Shown in pieces: positions 8,536-18,435 of a DNA stretch of 64,000 nt (its first letter is position 1; each line of letters starts with the position of its first letter). This DNA is from an uncultured bacterium (GTDB lineage: Bacteria; Cyanobacteriota; Vampirovibrionia; Gastranaerophilales; Gastranaerophilaceae): NCBI GenBank assembly GCA_902788575.1, contig CADAKY010000004.1, forward strand, positions 1-64,000, given 5' to 3'. Below the pieces are notes generated by a model. It saw only the letters and a list, made by a program, of their open reading frames with translations, did no database searches and was not told the DNA's origin. A program made the translations under genes and the position numbers.

Positions 8536-10194
8536 ATGGATAATACAAACCTCGTTATTATAGTTGTTGCATTTATTGTTGCTGTAGCAGCAATTTACAT
8601 TTTATATGCTATCATTCTTTATCAAGGCAGCAATTCAAAAGGTGATGATTTACAACTCACGACTAAAAATGTACTTGATCAGGTAGAAGTTTTATATTCC
8701 AAAAAAGAATATGCACTTGTTGAACTTTTGGCTACAAAATATTTAGACAGAGTTCCAGGGCATAACAATGTCAGATTATATCTGGCAAAAGCATTTTACG
8801 AAGACAAAAAATACAATCAGTCATTAAAACACTGCGAAATCATCTTAAAAAAGAATCCAAATAATGTAGAAACACATGAGATTATGGGCAAATGCTACAT
8901 TGAAAAAGGATGGCTTAATAAAGCAATTCAGGAATTTGAATTCGTTTATGACAGAAGAAAAACAGATAAAAAAGTTGTAAAAACACTCGCTGAATTGTAC
9001 AGAGAAACAGAACAACTATATATGGCAATCAGTGCTTATGACGTTTTAGCAGATTTACTTGAACGTGATGAAGATATCGCGGATGTTCAGTCAATTATTG
9101 CGGAACTCAACGAAGAAGTTCACGATTTTCCTGCTGCATTTGAAGCTTATAAAAGACGATTGTCCGTTATTCCTACGGATATTGAAACAAACAAGAAACT
9201 TGCGGAATTATATATAAGAATTGATAATTATCCTGTTGCCTTGGAAACATTAATGTACATGCTTACATTTGTCGAGGATAATAAAACCCTTCTTTGGATT
9301 TATGACAATATAATTGACTTATATGTTGCAATGAATGAATATGAAAAGGCAATAGCTTATTCAGAAAAATATATGGAAATTCCGGGGGCGGACAAATTCA
9401 AAATCAGAGATAACATCGCACAATTTAATATTAAACTGGGTAACGTTCAGGAAAGTGTTTTAATTCTTGAAGACTTAACATTACTTTCACAAAACGCTTT
9501 TGATATTACAGTAAAACTTGCTCAGGCTTATATTATAAATAAAGAATATCAAAAAGCATTAGATAAATACTTGCTGCTGCTTGATAAAGCAACACAAAAA
9601 GAAGTTAAGCCGCTAAACCAGTATATTTGTGATTTGTATATTCAGTGGGCGCTTGATAAAGCAAGTGAAAATAAGTATCAGGAATCAAATGATATGCTTA
9701 AAAAAGCTACACAGTACAATCCTCTAAACCCTGAAATATACTACCACTTTGCGCAAAATTGTAAAGACACCGGTAATTATACAGGTGTAGTCGAAGAAAT
9801 TAACAGAGCCATAGAATACGATAAAGAAAACACATATAAATCAAAATATTTGCTTGTTTTGGCAGATGCTCACCACAATCTCGGAAACTTTTTTGAAGAG
9901 AAAAAAGCTTTGTCAGACCTTCTTAAACACGATGAAAAAAATGCGGAAGGATTACTGAAAATGGGTATTATGTATGCTGCGCAAAATGATACCAAAAATG
10001 CGGAAGAAGCTTATAAATCAGCATTAGAAGTGAATCCGGATTTAACTCAAGCAAAATATAACCTTGCACAGATATATGAAAATAATAATGCAGAAAGAGC
10101 AAAAGAATTGTATATGGAAATTCTTGAAGTCGAACCTGCTAATGAAGAAGTTAAAAGGGCTTTGAATGATATGTCAATGTCTGATTTTTACTAA
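8536..10194 (+). CDS. Membrane-anchored TPR repeat protein
   Basis: 552-residue protein with one N-terminal membrane segment (LVIIVVAFIVAVAAIYILYA) and then roughly a dozen tetratricopeptide repeats to the C-terminus (A..Y..AL..Y and NP-type spacing, for example NPNNVETHEIMGKCYIEKG). TPR arrays are scaffolds for protein complexes; here it would face the cytoplasm from the inner membrane. Start at 8536 chosen over 8503, since the latter lies inside the -10 box. Partner unknown. Confidence 0.85.
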   Translation: MDNTNLVIIVVAFIVAVAAIYILYAIILYQGSNSKGDDLQLTTKNVLDQVEVLYSKKEYALVELLATKYLDRVPGHNNVRLYLAKAFYEDKKYNQSLKHCEIILKKNPNNVETHEIMGKCYIEKGWLNKAIQEFEFVYDRRKTDKKVVKTLAELYRETEQLYMAISAYDVLADLLERDEDIADVQSIIAELNEEVHDFPAAFEAYKRRLSVIPTDIETNKKLAELYIRIDNYPVALETLMYMLTFVEDNKTLLWIYDNIIDLYVAMNEYEKAIAYSEKYMEIPGADKFKIRDNIAQFNIKLGNVQESVLILEDLTLLSQNAFDITVKLAQAYIINKEYQKALDKYLLLLDKATQKEVKPLNQYICDLYIQWALDKASENKYQESNDMLKKATQYNPLNPEIYYHFAQNCKDTGNYTGVVEEINRAIEYDKENTYKSKYLLVLADAHHNLGNFFEEKKALSDLLKHDEKNAEGLLKMGIMYAAQNDTKNAEEAYKSALEVNPDLTQAKYNLAQIYENNNAERAKELYMEILEVEPANEEVKRALNDMSMSDFY

Positions 10195-10200
10195 TCAGAC
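10179..10200. terminator. Bidirectional hairpin over two stop codons
   Basis: GTCTGATT-TTTACT-AATCAGAC, a perfect 8-bp stem, spans the stop codons of the convergent TPR and small-protein genes. There is no strong T-run on either side. Confidence 0.45.
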
Positions 10201-10368
10201 ATCTTCCGGAATATAAACCACTGTATCACTCAGATAACTTATGACATCTTCGTAAGCACATCCTCTCGGTACAATTCTTTGATAATCTTTCACAACTGAT
10301 AAAATATCTTCAACCGACATTTTAATCATTCTTCTGCTTCCGTTTTGCGATTCTATTATTCTTGCCAT
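10195..10368 (-). CDS. Small conserved-looking protein, 57 aa
   Basis: Unrecognised. The frame is well supported by AAGGAGG six bases before the ATG at 10368. The product is mixed-charge (MARIIESQNGSRRMIKMSVEDI at the start, read here in part) and ends in a hydrophobic/acidic VVYIPEDV tail. No cysteine pair or membrane segment. It lies downstream of, and on the same strand as, the hisS/PPTase pair and may be co-transcribed. Confidence 0.6.
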   Translation of the reverse strand: MARIIESQNGSRRMIKMSVEDILSVVKDYQRIVPRGCAYEDVISYLSDTVVYIPEDV

Positions 10369-10427
10369 ATTTGCCTCCTTTATCCTTTGTATCGGCAAAA
10401 ATCCAAAAAACTTTAATAGAATCGTAT

Positions 10428-10946
10428 TTAGGATTTAGAAAAGTCTGTTATCTTTTTAAGATAAATATGAAAATCTTCATCCAAATTTTCACAGGCTGCG
10501 CAAATTTGATAATTTTCATTTTTAAAATTTACAGTTGTGCAATTATCATTGCCGAGCTTATATTTGGCTTCATAATTTGTCCATGCTTTATAAAAAGATT
10601 CCAGCGTATTACAATTCTGAAACTTCATTTTCTCAGAAATTTCTTTAAATTTCCTCGGCTTAATTTCTTCTATATCAATCCCGCAATTGGAATCGGAAAA
10701 AATTTGTGCAATAAACTTCCCGCTATGACTTATGCTAAAACACTTTTCTTTTGTTTTTAAAACGGGCTTGTTGTTTTGATATTCTATTTCTCTGTTTTGA
10801 ATCTGATACACTTTTTCCATAATCTTGTCTGCTGCATAATATGCCATGCAGTGCTGTTTAAGCTTGGCAGAATCCGTAAAACTCTTTTTCTGATATTTTT
10901 TGGATTCTTCAACATCCGCATCAATTTCTACAATGAAAATATCCAT
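10428..10946 (-). CDS. 4'-phosphopantetheinyl transferase, Sfp type
   Basis: Transfers the phosphopantetheine arm from CoA to a conserved Ser of an acyl or peptidyl carrier protein. Sfp-family motifs are present in order: FSISHSG (about residues 70-76), the Mg-binding GIDIEEI (about 88-94) and FYKAWTNYEAKYKL (about 115-130, the W-x-x-x-E-x-x-x-K signature). At 172 residues it is shorter than Sfp itself (about 220). It starts 2 bp after hisS ends and is probably expressed from the hisS promoter. Confidence 0.85.
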   Translation of the reverse strand: MDIFIVEIDADVEESKKYQKKSFTDSAKLKQHCMAYYAADKIMEKVYQIQNREIEYQNNKPVLKTKEKCFSISHSGKFIAQIFSDSNCGIDIEEIKPRKFKEISEKMKFQNCNTLESFYKAWTNYEAKYKLGNDNCTTVNFKNENYQICAACENLDEDFHIYLKKITDFSKS

Positions 10947-10948
10947 AA

Positions 10949-12184
10949 TTACCTCAACAGGTTAAAAATTTCTTCTTTTTTTATGGTTTTTTGTTCAGAT
11001 GTATTCAAATTCTTGACTGTAACCTGATTACCGCTAATTTCATCTTCACCCAGTATAACCGCATAATCAGCAACTTTTGAAGCTTTTTCCAATTGTTTAA
11101 CAAACTTTTTATTAGTTAAATCAAATTCTGCCGTAATACCGTTATTTCTAAGTTCCTCTGTCAGCTTAACTGCTTCAAGAGTATTATTTGAAACAACATA
11201 AGCTTTCAGCTTTTCTTCAGTTTTTTCACCTATTAAGGAGGCAAGCCTTTCCATTCCCATTGCAAAACCGATTGCCGGAGTATCTTCCCCGCCAAGATTT
11301 TTGACTAAAGAATCGTACCTTCCTCCTCCGCAAACAGCATTTTGAGAACCGAGAGAATTCGACTTAATTTCAAAAACGGTTCTGTTATAGTAATCAAGCC
11401 CTCTTACAAGAAGTCTGTTACGTTCGTATTTTATTCCCAACGCGTCAAGATAATTTTTTAATTTTTCAAAATGATCAGCGCATTCTTCACAAATAAAATC
11501 ACCGTGTATAACTTCCTGAATTTCAGGTTTCGCAAAAATTTCCTGACATTCCGTACTTTTGCAGTCTAAAAGGCGCAAAGGATTTTTGTCATATCTTGAT
11601 TGGCAATCCTCGCAAAGATTTGCAAGATAAGGCTTAATAACAGCTTTTAATCTTGTTTTGAATTCTTCTCTGCAATTCGGACAGCCAAGAGAATTTAATT
11701 CTACCGTCAAATCATTTAATCCAAGTGCTTTAAGATAATTTACCGCCATCAAAATTACTTCGGCATCCGCTGTAGGCTGTTTTATACCGAAAACTTCAAT
11801 TCCAACCTGATGAAACTGCCTCTGCCGTCCTGCCTGCGGACGTTCATACCTAAACATAGGTCCCTTATACCAGAGTTTTACCGGTGCGGATAATCGGTGC
11901 ATTCCGTTTTCTATAAATGCTCTTACTACGCCTGCAGTATTCTCGGGACGCAAGGTTAAAGAACGGTCGCTCTTTTCAAATGTGTACATTTCTTTATTAA
12001 CAATGTCGGTTGTATCACCAACACCGCGTGCAAAAAGCTCTGTAGCTTCAAAAATCGGAGTGCGGATTTCTTTAGCTCCATACTTTGTAAAAATTTCCTG
12101 AGCTTTAGTTTCCATAAAATGCCACAAAGGCATTTCAGCAGGAAGTATATCTTTTGTACCCTTTTGAACCTTAATTATTGCCAT
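10949..12184 (-). CDS. hisS: Histidyl-tRNA synthetase
   Basis: Class II aminoacyl-tRNA synthetase of 411 residues that charges tRNA-His. Visible: motif 1 region, motif 2 (RYERPQAGRQRQFHQ), the histidine-specific LVRGLDYYNRTVFE loop, motif 3 (GFAMGMERL), and the C-terminal anticodon-binding domain (AYVVSNN... ILGEDEI). A Cys4-like cluster (CPNC, CEDC, CKSTEC, CEEC) lies near 170-230. Length is typical. A GGGA site precedes the start. Divergent from dapF. Confidence 0.97.
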   Translation of the reverse strand: MAIIKVQKGTKDILPAEMPLWHFMETKAQEIFTKYGAKEIRTPIFEATELFARGVGDTTDIVNKEMYTFEKSDRSLTLRPENTAGVVRAFIENGMHRLSAPVKLWYKGPMFRYERPQAGRQRQFHQVGIEVFGIKQPTADAEVILMAVNYLKALGLNDLTVELNSLGCPNCREEFKTRLKAVIKPYLANLCEDCQSRYDKNPLRLLDCKSTECQEIFAKPEIQEVIHGDFICEECADHFEKLKNYLDALGIKYERNRLLVRGLDYYNRTVFEIKSNSLGSQNAVCGGGRYDSLVKNLGGEDTPAIGFAMGMERLASLIGEKTEEKLKAYVVSNNTLEAVKLTEELRNNGITAEFDLTNKKFVKQLEKASKVADYAVILGEDEISGNQVTVKNLNTSEQKTIKKEEIFNLLR

Positions 12185-12247
12185 GCGTTGTCCCTTTAAA
12201 CTTTTATAATATAATTAATTGTAACACATAAAAATACGGAGAAACTT

Positions 12248-13096
12248 ATGGGAATAAAAGTAACAAAAATGCAGGGGTGCGGAAACGATTTTGTAATCCT
12301 TGATTATAAAGAGTTTTTAAAAATGGATATGAAAATGCCTGATGCTGCAAAAAAACTCTGTGACAGAAATTTTGGAGTCGGCGCAGACGGACTTATTATT
12401 CCTAATTTAAATACGGATAATGCTGATATTGGCTGGTTTTTCTACAATTCTGACGGTTCAACCGCGCAAATGTGCGGAAACGGAATCAGATGTTTTGCAA
12501 AATATGTTCACGACAAAGGACTTGTGGAAAAAGACGAATTTTCAGTCAGCACTCTTGCCGGAATTATAAAACCGAGATTAATGGATGACGGAATGGTTAT
12601 GGTTAATATGTCCAAACCGATTCTTGAATCCGAAAAAATTCCTTTTGTTCCAGCAGACAATATGAATTATAAAATATCAGTAAAAAACATGATTTTTGAA
12701 GGGAATGCCGTATCTATGGGAAATCCCCACTTTGTAATATTTGTTGAACCCGAAAATGACACGCTTGCTCTTGCAAAAGAATACGGGCCGATTATTGAAA
12801 CAAGTTTTGAATTTCCGGAAAAAACAAATGTAGAATTTGTAAAAATTAAATCATACAGAAAAATTGAATTAAGAGTGTGGGAACGCGGATGCGGGATAAC
12901 TCTTGCATGCGGAACCGGCGCGTGCGCATCTGTTGTTGCAGGAATTTTAAACGGAAAAATTGAAAACTCTGTTGATGTAGAACTTTTAGGCGGAACTGTT
13001 CATATAGATTGGGCCGGTTCAAAAGACGATACAAACCATGACGTATTTATGACGGGACCTGCAAATTATGTATTTGAAGCAGAATTAACTGTTTAA
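12248..13096 (+). CDS. dapF: Diaminopimelate epimerase
   Basis: Converts LL- to meso-diaminopimelate for lysine and peptidoglycan synthesis. The two catalytic Cys lie in AQMCGNGIRC (about residue 76) and LACGTGACAS (about 220), and the N-terminal GCGNDFVILD motif is intact. Length 282, as in the family. A GGAGAAAC site precedes the ATG. Its stop overlaps that of the convergent murF by 4 bp. Confidence 0.97.
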   Translation: MGIKVTKMQGCGNDFVILDYKEFLKMDMKMPDAAKKLCDRNFGVGADGLIIPNLNTDNADIGWFFYNSDGSTAQMCGNGIRCFAKYVHDKGLVEKDEFSVSTLAGIIKPRLMDDGMVMVNMSKPILESEKIPFVPADNMNYKISVKNMIFEGNAVSMGNPHFVIFVEPENDTLALAKEYGPIIETSFEFPEKTNVEFVKIKSYRKIELRVWERGCGITLACGTGACASVVAGILNGKIENSVDVELLGGTVHIDWAGSKDDTNHDVFMTGPANYVFEAELTV

Positions 13097-14412
13097 GAAT
13101 TTTCTAATTCTTCTATTATTCTTTCAAATTTCATGCTTCTTGATGCTTTCAAAAACAGTTTTTTATCCTTGGAAACATTTTGTTTAATATAATTTACGGC
13201 ATCTTCTATACTTTTATGATGCAAAGCAGAACATTTTGAGATATTATCCGTAATATTTTTTGAAAGATTTCCGACTGAAATAATAACAGTGTTAGCACTG
13301 AGATTCTTATGATTATTAATGTATTCACCGAGCTCTGCGTGATATTGAATTTCATTACTTCCCAATTCACCCATATCACCCAAAACAATAACATAATTAC
13401 TATAGAGTTCAAAAATTGTATCAATAAATGCTCTCATAGATTCCGGATTAGCATTATAACTATCGTTAATAATCTCATAACCTCCGGCATTTACAGCTTC
13501 CCAGCGTTTTTCTATCGGGGCATATTTTTTTAAACCCTGCTTTATTTCTTCTGAGTGCATTCCCAGCGAAAAGCCTGTATTTATAGCACTCAAGGCATTT
13601 TCAATATTATAATCTCCGCCGACATTGAGTTCATAAATGTTTCCCTTGTATTCAAATTTTGAATAATGAGTCGATTTTTCAAGAATTTTTACATCTTTTA
13701 TTGAATAAAAAATCTTTTCTCCGGAGAATTCAACGGTATTTTTGATTAATTCATCATCGTGAGCTATAAAAACATTTCCGCGCTGATATTTAACGATTTC
13801 GCATTTAGCTTTGGCAATATTTTCTCTTGAACCCAGCCTTCCTATGTGTGCAGTTCCGACATTTGAAATAATTGTAATATCCGGTTGCGAATATTTTGAC
13901 AAAAGTTCAATTTCACCCAGCCCTCTCATACCCATTTCCAGCACAAGAACCTGTGTATCATCGGGAGCTTCAAAGATTGTCTGGCAGAACCCGATTTCGT
14001 TATTATGATTTAGAGGAGTTTTAAAAGTCTTATATTTTTCTGAAAGTGTTGAAGCAACAAGTTCTTTTGTCGTAGTTTTTCCGGAGCTTCCGGTTATTGC
14101 AACAACGGTAAAATTAAGTCTTTTACGCCTGAAATTTGCAAGCTTAAGATACGCTTCAAGAGTGTCGGAAACTTTTAAAATAATACCGTTTTGTGTCTCA
14201 AAATCATTTGTACAAAAAGCACCAACCGCACCTTTTTCTAACGCCTGAGAAATAAATTTTTCTCCGTCAAAAGAAGCACCCTTTAAAGGAAGATAAAAAT
14301 CTCCTTTTTTAATCGTTCTTGTATCAGTAGAAATTTCCGTCTCGATATCCAAATCCGCTATATTCCTCAAAACTGCGGCATCAGTGGCTTCTATCAATTC
14401 TCTAATCTTCAT
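13093..14412 (-). CDS. murF: UDP-MurNAc-tripeptide--D-Ala-D-Ala ligase
   Basis: Last cytoplasmic peptidoglycan ligase; adds D-Ala-D-Ala to UDP-MurNAc-tripeptide using ATP. It has an N-terminal UDP-binding domain (STDTRTIKKGDFYLPL), the ATP-binding loop TGSSGKTTTKE (about residues 105-115), the central HNNEIGF and EMGMRGLGEI motifs, and the C-terminal ligase domain with NDSYNANPESM. 439 residues, normal. GAGGGTT precedes the ATG. Confidence 0.96.
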   Translation of the reverse strand: MKIRELIEATDAAVLRNIADLDIETEISTDTRTIKKGDFYLPLKGASFDGEKFISQALEKGAVGAFCTNDFETQNGIILKVSDTLEAYLKLANFRRKRLNFTVVAITGSSGKTTTKELVASTLSEKYKTFKTPLNHNNEIGFCQTIFEAPDDTQVLVLEMGMRGLGEIELLSKYSQPDITIISNVGTAHIGRLGSRENIAKAKCEIVKYQRGNVFIAHDDELIKNTVEFSGEKIFYSIKDVKILEKSTHYSKFEYKGNIYELNVGGDYNIENALSAINTGFSLGMHSEEIKQGLKKYAPIEKRWEAVNAGGYEIINDSYNANPESMRAFIDTIFELYSNYVIVLGDMGELGSNEIQYHAELGEYINNHKNLSANTVIISVGNLSKNITDNISKCSALHHKSIEDAVNYIKQNVSKDKKLFLKASRSMKFERIIEELENS

Positions 14413-14506
14413 ACAACCCTCTTAATCTAAAAAAATTATATCACATAAATTTACCTGAAAATCCTGATAAAAACATGACATTATTGTTTTTCAATGTAAC
14501 ATATGA

Positions 14507-14512
14507 TATAAT
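14507..14512 (+). promoter_or_regulatory. Extended -10 promoter
   Basis: TGA-TATAAT, 30 nt before the ATG at 14542, which has an AAAGGGAT ribosome site. Confidence 0.5.
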
Positions 14513-14541
14513 TCGGCAATAAGTACTAAAGGGATATAAAA

Positions 14542-15192
14542 ATGCAAATCAATAACATTTCCGCCCAAGAAAATATAAATTTTGGAACAAAATTTACCAA
14601 CAGTTCTATAAGACTATTAAAAAGAACTTTACCGGAAATGATTAAAGGTGAAGAATTTTTACCTGCTCAAAAAGCACTAAAAAACTTAGTTAAAACAAAA
14701 AAAAGAAATGATAATCTTTTAATAAAAATAACAAATTTCAAAGGATATGGTTTGAACGATATAATCTATGGAGTAAAACACGCTGATACACCCGCAGAAA
14801 CTTTTGTTTACCCGAATATGCCCATTAAACTGCTTCACAGAACTCCGGCTGAAGAATTTTTAATTAATTCGGAATACATAAAATCAGATAGATTTGTACA
14901 AGAAACTGAAAGAATTATAAACCGCAGAAAAAATATGAATTTTTTAGATAAACTTTCCGAAGATTTTGACAAATTAAAAGACAATTTCGGAGACTTTTGT
15001 TATGAAGCTTTTTCATTCCATGAAATACAAGAACCAAACGGGCAGAAAAGGTATTATTTTGGAATTTTTGAAGATATAAAGGATTATTTTTCCGATTTAT
15101 GGAACATAAAGATTGCAGGAAAAAGCTTGAAAAAAGGTAAAAACAGAGGCAAATATGAAACATTGACCGATTTAATAAATCAATTAAAATAA
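14542..15192 (+). CDS. Unknown protein with FxG-type N-terminus
   Basis: 216-residue protein of no recognised family. It opens with MQINNISAQENINFGTKFT, matching the xINxIxxxxFxG opening seen in several proteins of this window. The rest is Lys-rich and soluble, with no membrane segment. It stands alone between murF and a regulator, with its own extended -10 promoter and a strong terminator. Function unknown. Confidence 0.7.
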   Translation: MQINNISAQENINFGTKFTNSSIRLLKRTLPEMIKGEEFLPAQKALKNLVKTKKRNDNLLIKITNFKGYGLNDIIYGVKHADTPAETFVYPNMPIKLLHRTPAEEFLINSEYIKSDRFVQETERIINRRKNMNFLDKLSEDFDKLKDNFGDFCYEAFSFHEIQEPNGQKRYYFGIFEDIKDYFSDLWNIKIAGKSLKKGKNRGKYETLTDLINQLK

Positions 15193-15198
15193 CAACAG

Positions 15199-15229
15199 AA
15201 GGCGAGTATAATAATTATACCCGCCTTTT
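15199..15229 (+). terminator. Rho-independent terminator
   Basis: AAGGCG-A-GTATA / TATAC-C-CGCCTT with a 5-nt loop, followed by TTTT. It ends the 14542 gene and probably also the facing regulator gene. Confidence 0.8.
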
Positions 15230-15233
15230 ATTA

Positions 15234-15896
15234 TTAAACCAACCCTTCTTTCAATGCTTTTACCGCCGCTTGCGTTCTATCGTCTACTACGAGTTTTTGA
15301 ATTATATTACAGACATGTGCTTTTGCTGTATGTTCGCTTATTGTAAGAGTTTTGGCGATTTCACTATTAGATTGACCGTCTACCACAAGTTTTAAAACTT
15401 CGTATTCTCTTTGGGTTAAATTTGAATGATTCTGTTTAAACGCACTTCTTGAAATTTGGCGTGAAGGAATCATCCCGCTGTTTTTGTCCCTTATGAACGG
15501 AACAACCTTCGGGTCAATCCACATTGCACCATCGTACACCATTTTTATAACATACATAAGGTATTCCGTGCTTATATCCTTGATTACATAAGCATTGGCT
15601 CCTGCTGATAATGAGGCATTAAGCTCTCCGTCATCAATGTGAGATGTGAGCATTATAATTTTGACATTGCCGTTATGCTCCAAAATTTGCTTTGTTGCTT
15701 CTATACCGTTAATATCAGGTAAGCCAATATCCATTAAGACAATATCCGGTTTTATAAGTTTGGCTTTTTCTACCGCCTCTTTTCCGTTTACCGCCTGACC
15801 TATAATTTCAAGTTCGGGATAATCATTAAAAAGTGATTCAATCCCGATTCGCATAAGTTTTTGATCTTCTACTAACAGGATTTTTATAGTTTGCAT
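15234..15896 (-). CDS. NarL/FixJ-family response regulator
   Basis: 220-residue two-component regulator. The receiver domain carries acidic pocket VEDQK, the phospho-acceptor in DIVLMDIGLPD (about residue 56) and Lys in VIKD. The C-terminal LuxR-type helix-turn-helix is LTQREYEVLKLVVDGQSN... TISEHTAKAHV. No kinase is adjacent, so it is an orphan here. It resembles the regulator at 43272-43934, including the KEGLV ending. AGGAGG precedes the start. Confidence 0.93.
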   Translation of the reverse strand: MQTIKILLVEDQKLMRIGIESLFNDYPELEIIGQAVNGKEAVEKAKLIKPDIVLMDIGLPDINGIEATKQILEHNGNVKIIMLTSHIDDGELNASLSAGANAYVIKDISTEYLMYVIKMVYDGAMWIDPKVVPFIRDKNSGMIPSRQISRSAFKQNHSNLTQREYEVLKLVVDGQSNSEIAKTLTISEHTAKAHVCNIIQKLVVDDRTQAAVKALKEGLV

Positions 15897-15999
15897 TGTT
15901 TTAAACCTCCTATTTATCCAAAATTATAATATTAGGTTTAAAAATCAAGTTAAATTGTCAAATCCGCATAATTACGGGGTAACTTTATTAAATTTAAAC

Positions 16000-16464
16000 T
16001 TATAAATATTTCTTTAAAGTTTCCTGTAAATCTACAATTTTAAGATGATGCTCCAGCATTGCCTGATTTCTGCCTTCATATGCACTTGTATAACTGTCAT
16101 TTTCGTCTATCGCCTTATTAAAACAAGATATTGCTTCTTCCAACTCATCTTCTAAATAATATGCCATACCGAGAAGAGTATATTCAATTTCTTTTTTGTG
16201 AGAATTTTCAAGTGCTTTTTTAAAATATTGAATTGCTTTTTCAATTTCTCCTTCAAATTGCGCAATACAACCCAGCCCTCTTAAAGTTACCGGATTATTT
16301 TCATCCAGCTTTAGCGCTTCTTCAAGAGATTTTTTACCTGAGATAAAATCCAGAGAATCGTATTCCGCTTTAGCTTTATCCAAAAGCTTTAACAAAAGAA
16401 GTTTTGAATTCAGTCGTTTAAATTTCTCTGCAATTTTTATAAAATAATCAGAAGTTTCAGACAT
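16000..16464 (-). CDS. Small TPR protein
   Basis: 154-residue soluble protein with three or four tetratricopeptide repeats (for example DENNPVTLRGLGCIAQFEGEI read in part, then EYTLLGMAYYLEDELEEAI). Last gene of the TPR-recN-ACT operon, 21 bp behind the ACT gene. A scaffold role is the family norm; the partner is unknown. Confidence 0.75.
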   Translation of the reverse strand: MSETSDYFIKIAEKFKRLNSKLLLLKLLDKAKAEYDSLDFISGKKSLEEALKLDENNPVTLRGLGCIAQFEGEIEKAIQYFKKALENSHKKEIEYTLLGMAYYLEDELEEAISCFNKAIDENDSYTSAYEGRNQAMLEHHLKIVDLQETLKKYL

Positions 16465-16485
16465 TTTTAAATACCGCGCTCAAAT

Positions 16486-16764
16486 TTATACTGTGTGCAT
16501 TTTTTCAAAAATGCCTTTTTTCTGAACCCAGATTTCCAATTCCATAGAATTTCCTGTTTCTATAAGAATATTTTTAATTTCCTTAAAACTTTTCTGAGCA
16601 TTGGTAATATCACACAGCATAAACATTACAAAATGTCCTTGCATGAGTGTTTGTTTAATATCTTCAATATTAACTTTTTCTTCCGCAAGAACAGCCGAGA
16701 CTTTTGCTACAATTCCTACCTTATCTGCGCCGGAAACAGTGATTATGATTTTGTTTTCGTCCAT
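16486..16764 (-). CDS. ACT-domain protein, UPF0237 family
   Basis: 92 residues forming a single ACT domain. The signature SGADKVGIVAKVSAVLAEEKVNIEDIKQ (quoted in part) and TLMQGHFVMFML match UPF0237 proteins. ACT domains bind small ligands, often amino acids; no enzyme domain is attached. It lies 12 bp after recN in the same operon. Confidence 0.85.
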   Translation of the reverse strand: MDENKIIITVSGADKVGIVAKVSAVLAEEKVNIEDIKQTLMQGHFVMFMLCDITNAQKSFKEIKNILIETGNSMELEIWVQKKGIFEKMHTV

Positions 16765-16776
16765 AAATTTCTCCTT

Positions 16777-18429
16777 TTATACACCCAAAAGTGTTTTTGC
16801 AAATCTTATTGATTCTTCGGAAATTCCTCCGCTTGCCAGTTCTGCGATAGCTTTTAGTTTATCATCTCCTTCAAGAATGGAAATATCAACATTTGTTGTA
16901 CTATCCTGAGTTTTTCTTACATAAATATGCCTATCGGATTTTGAAGCTATTATTGCCTGATGTGTAATCATAACAACTTGCATATATTTTGAAAGCTCTT
17001 TGACTTCATCTGCTACAGATTGAGAAGTTTTACCCGAAATTCCCGTATCAATTTCATCAAAAATAACAGTATCAATGTTATCACTCTGGGCAAAAATAGT
17101 CTTAATTGCGAGCATAACTCTTGAAATTTCTCCCCCTGACGCTACTTTTGCGAGCGGCTTCAATCCTTCAGAAATGTTTGTGGAAATCAAAAACTCGACT
17201 TTATCAATTCCGTTCGGCGAAAGCTCAGTTTCTTCAAAATTAATCTCGAATCTGACTTTCGGAAGTTCAAGTTTTTCAAGCTTTTCAACAATTAATGAAG
17301 AAAGAACCTTTGCATAATTCTTTCTTTGAGCCGAAAGCTCTTTGGCGATTTTTGTTATTTCTTCTTTTTTAACTTTGATTTGATTTTCAAGTTCTTCAAT
17401 ATGCTGTGTCGAAAACTCAATTCCGTCAAGCTCCTGACGCAATTTTTCACCTTCTTGTACTACAAGTTCAAGAGTCCCGCCGTATTTACGTTTGAGTTTA
17501 TCCAGTAAAAACAACCGCTCCTGAATCAAATTAATCCGTTCTTCGTCATTTTCCAAAGAAGAAGAATACTCTCTAAGGTTTGAAGAAATTGTTTTTATAC
17601 GTTCAATTGCCTCTATGAGTTCGCTTTCCGTTCCCTCCAAGTTTGAATCCATGCCGGAAGCCTTATTTAAGTTCGCTTTAACCTGATAAAGCCCCTCCAG
17701 AATTGAACCGTCATCACCGGAAAGCGTCCAATAAGAACTTCCTGTTAAATCTTTTAATTTTTCTACGTTTTCCAAAACTCCAAGTTCGTTGGTTAGTTTT
17801 TCGTCCTCTTCAGTATCTAAAATTTGTGCATTTTCAATCTCTTCAACCTGAAATTTTAAAAACTCTATCTGATCTTCTGTCTTGTCAGCATTGTTTTTTG
17901 CTTCTTCCAATTTTGAAATAAGTGTTTTATATTCATCAAACCCGTTTTTGTAATTTTCCAGCAGCTCTCCGCAAGTATTTTTTGTATAAGAATCCAATAA
18001 TACTATATGATACTTGGGTTGTAAAAATGAATAGGTTTGATGCTGAGAATGTATATCCAAAAACAGCTCTCTAAATCTCTTCAAAAAATCATGGTTTACA
18101 ATTGAACCATTTACACGGGAACGGCTTCCCGTTTGAGTAATTTCACGCGACAGGATTATTTCTTCACCAAAATTTTCTATTCCGAATTCTTCAAAAAGTT
18201 CAGATACATTCTGTTTTTTATTTAATATCGTAACTTCAATAAAAGCCTTTTCTTTACCGCCTTTAATAACTTCTTTTCCCGCTTTTGCGCCGAATACTAT
18301 ATCTATAGCGTTGATAAGAATACTTTTGCCGGCACCTGTTTCGCCCGTAATTATATTCAGCCCGCCGGAAAAATCCAGCTCAAGAGAATCAATAAGTATA
18401 TAATTTTTTATAGAAATCTTTGATAACAT
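16777..18429 (-). CDS. recN: DNA repair ATPase RecN
   Basis: SMC-like ATPase of double-strand-break repair. N-terminal Walker A (ITGETGAGKSILI, about residues 26-38), long central coiled coil (about 150-365), ABC signature (LAKVASGGEISRVMLAI) and Walker B (TVIFDEIDTGISGK). 550 residues, as expected. It begins 6 bp after the acidic TPR gene, so the two are very likely co-transcribed. Confidence 0.96.
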   Translation of the reverse strand: MLSKISIKNYILIDSLELDFSGGLNIITGETGAGKSILINAIDIVFGAKAGKEVIKGGKEKAFIEVTILNKKQNVSELFEEFGIENFGEEIILSREITQTGSRSRVNGSIVNHDFLKRFRELFLDIHSQHQTYSFLQPKYHIVLLDSYTKNTCGELLENYKNGFDEYKTLISKLEEAKNNADKTEDQIEFLKFQVEEIENAQILDTEEDEKLTNELGVLENVEKLKDLTGSSYWTLSGDDGSILEGLYQVKANLNKASGMDSNLEGTESELIEAIERIKTISSNLREYSSSLENDEERINLIQERLFLLDKLKRKYGGTLELVVQEGEKLRQELDGIEFSTQHIEELENQIKVKKEEITKIAKELSAQRKNYAKVLSSLIVEKLEKLELPKVRFEINFEETELSPNGIDKVEFLISTNISEGLKPLAKVASGGEISRVMLAIKTIFAQSDNIDTVIFDEIDTGISGKTSQSVADEVKELSKYMQVVMITHQAIIASKSDRHIYVRKTQDSTTNVDISILEGDDKLKAIAELASGGISEESIRFAKTLLGV

Positions 18430-18435
18430 AACCCG

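Noticed and set aside
10362..11027. Overlapping plus-strand frames across the PPTase gene
   Set aside because: Antisense shadows of a clearly assigned gene, with hydrophobic composition typical of reversed AT-rich coding DNA.
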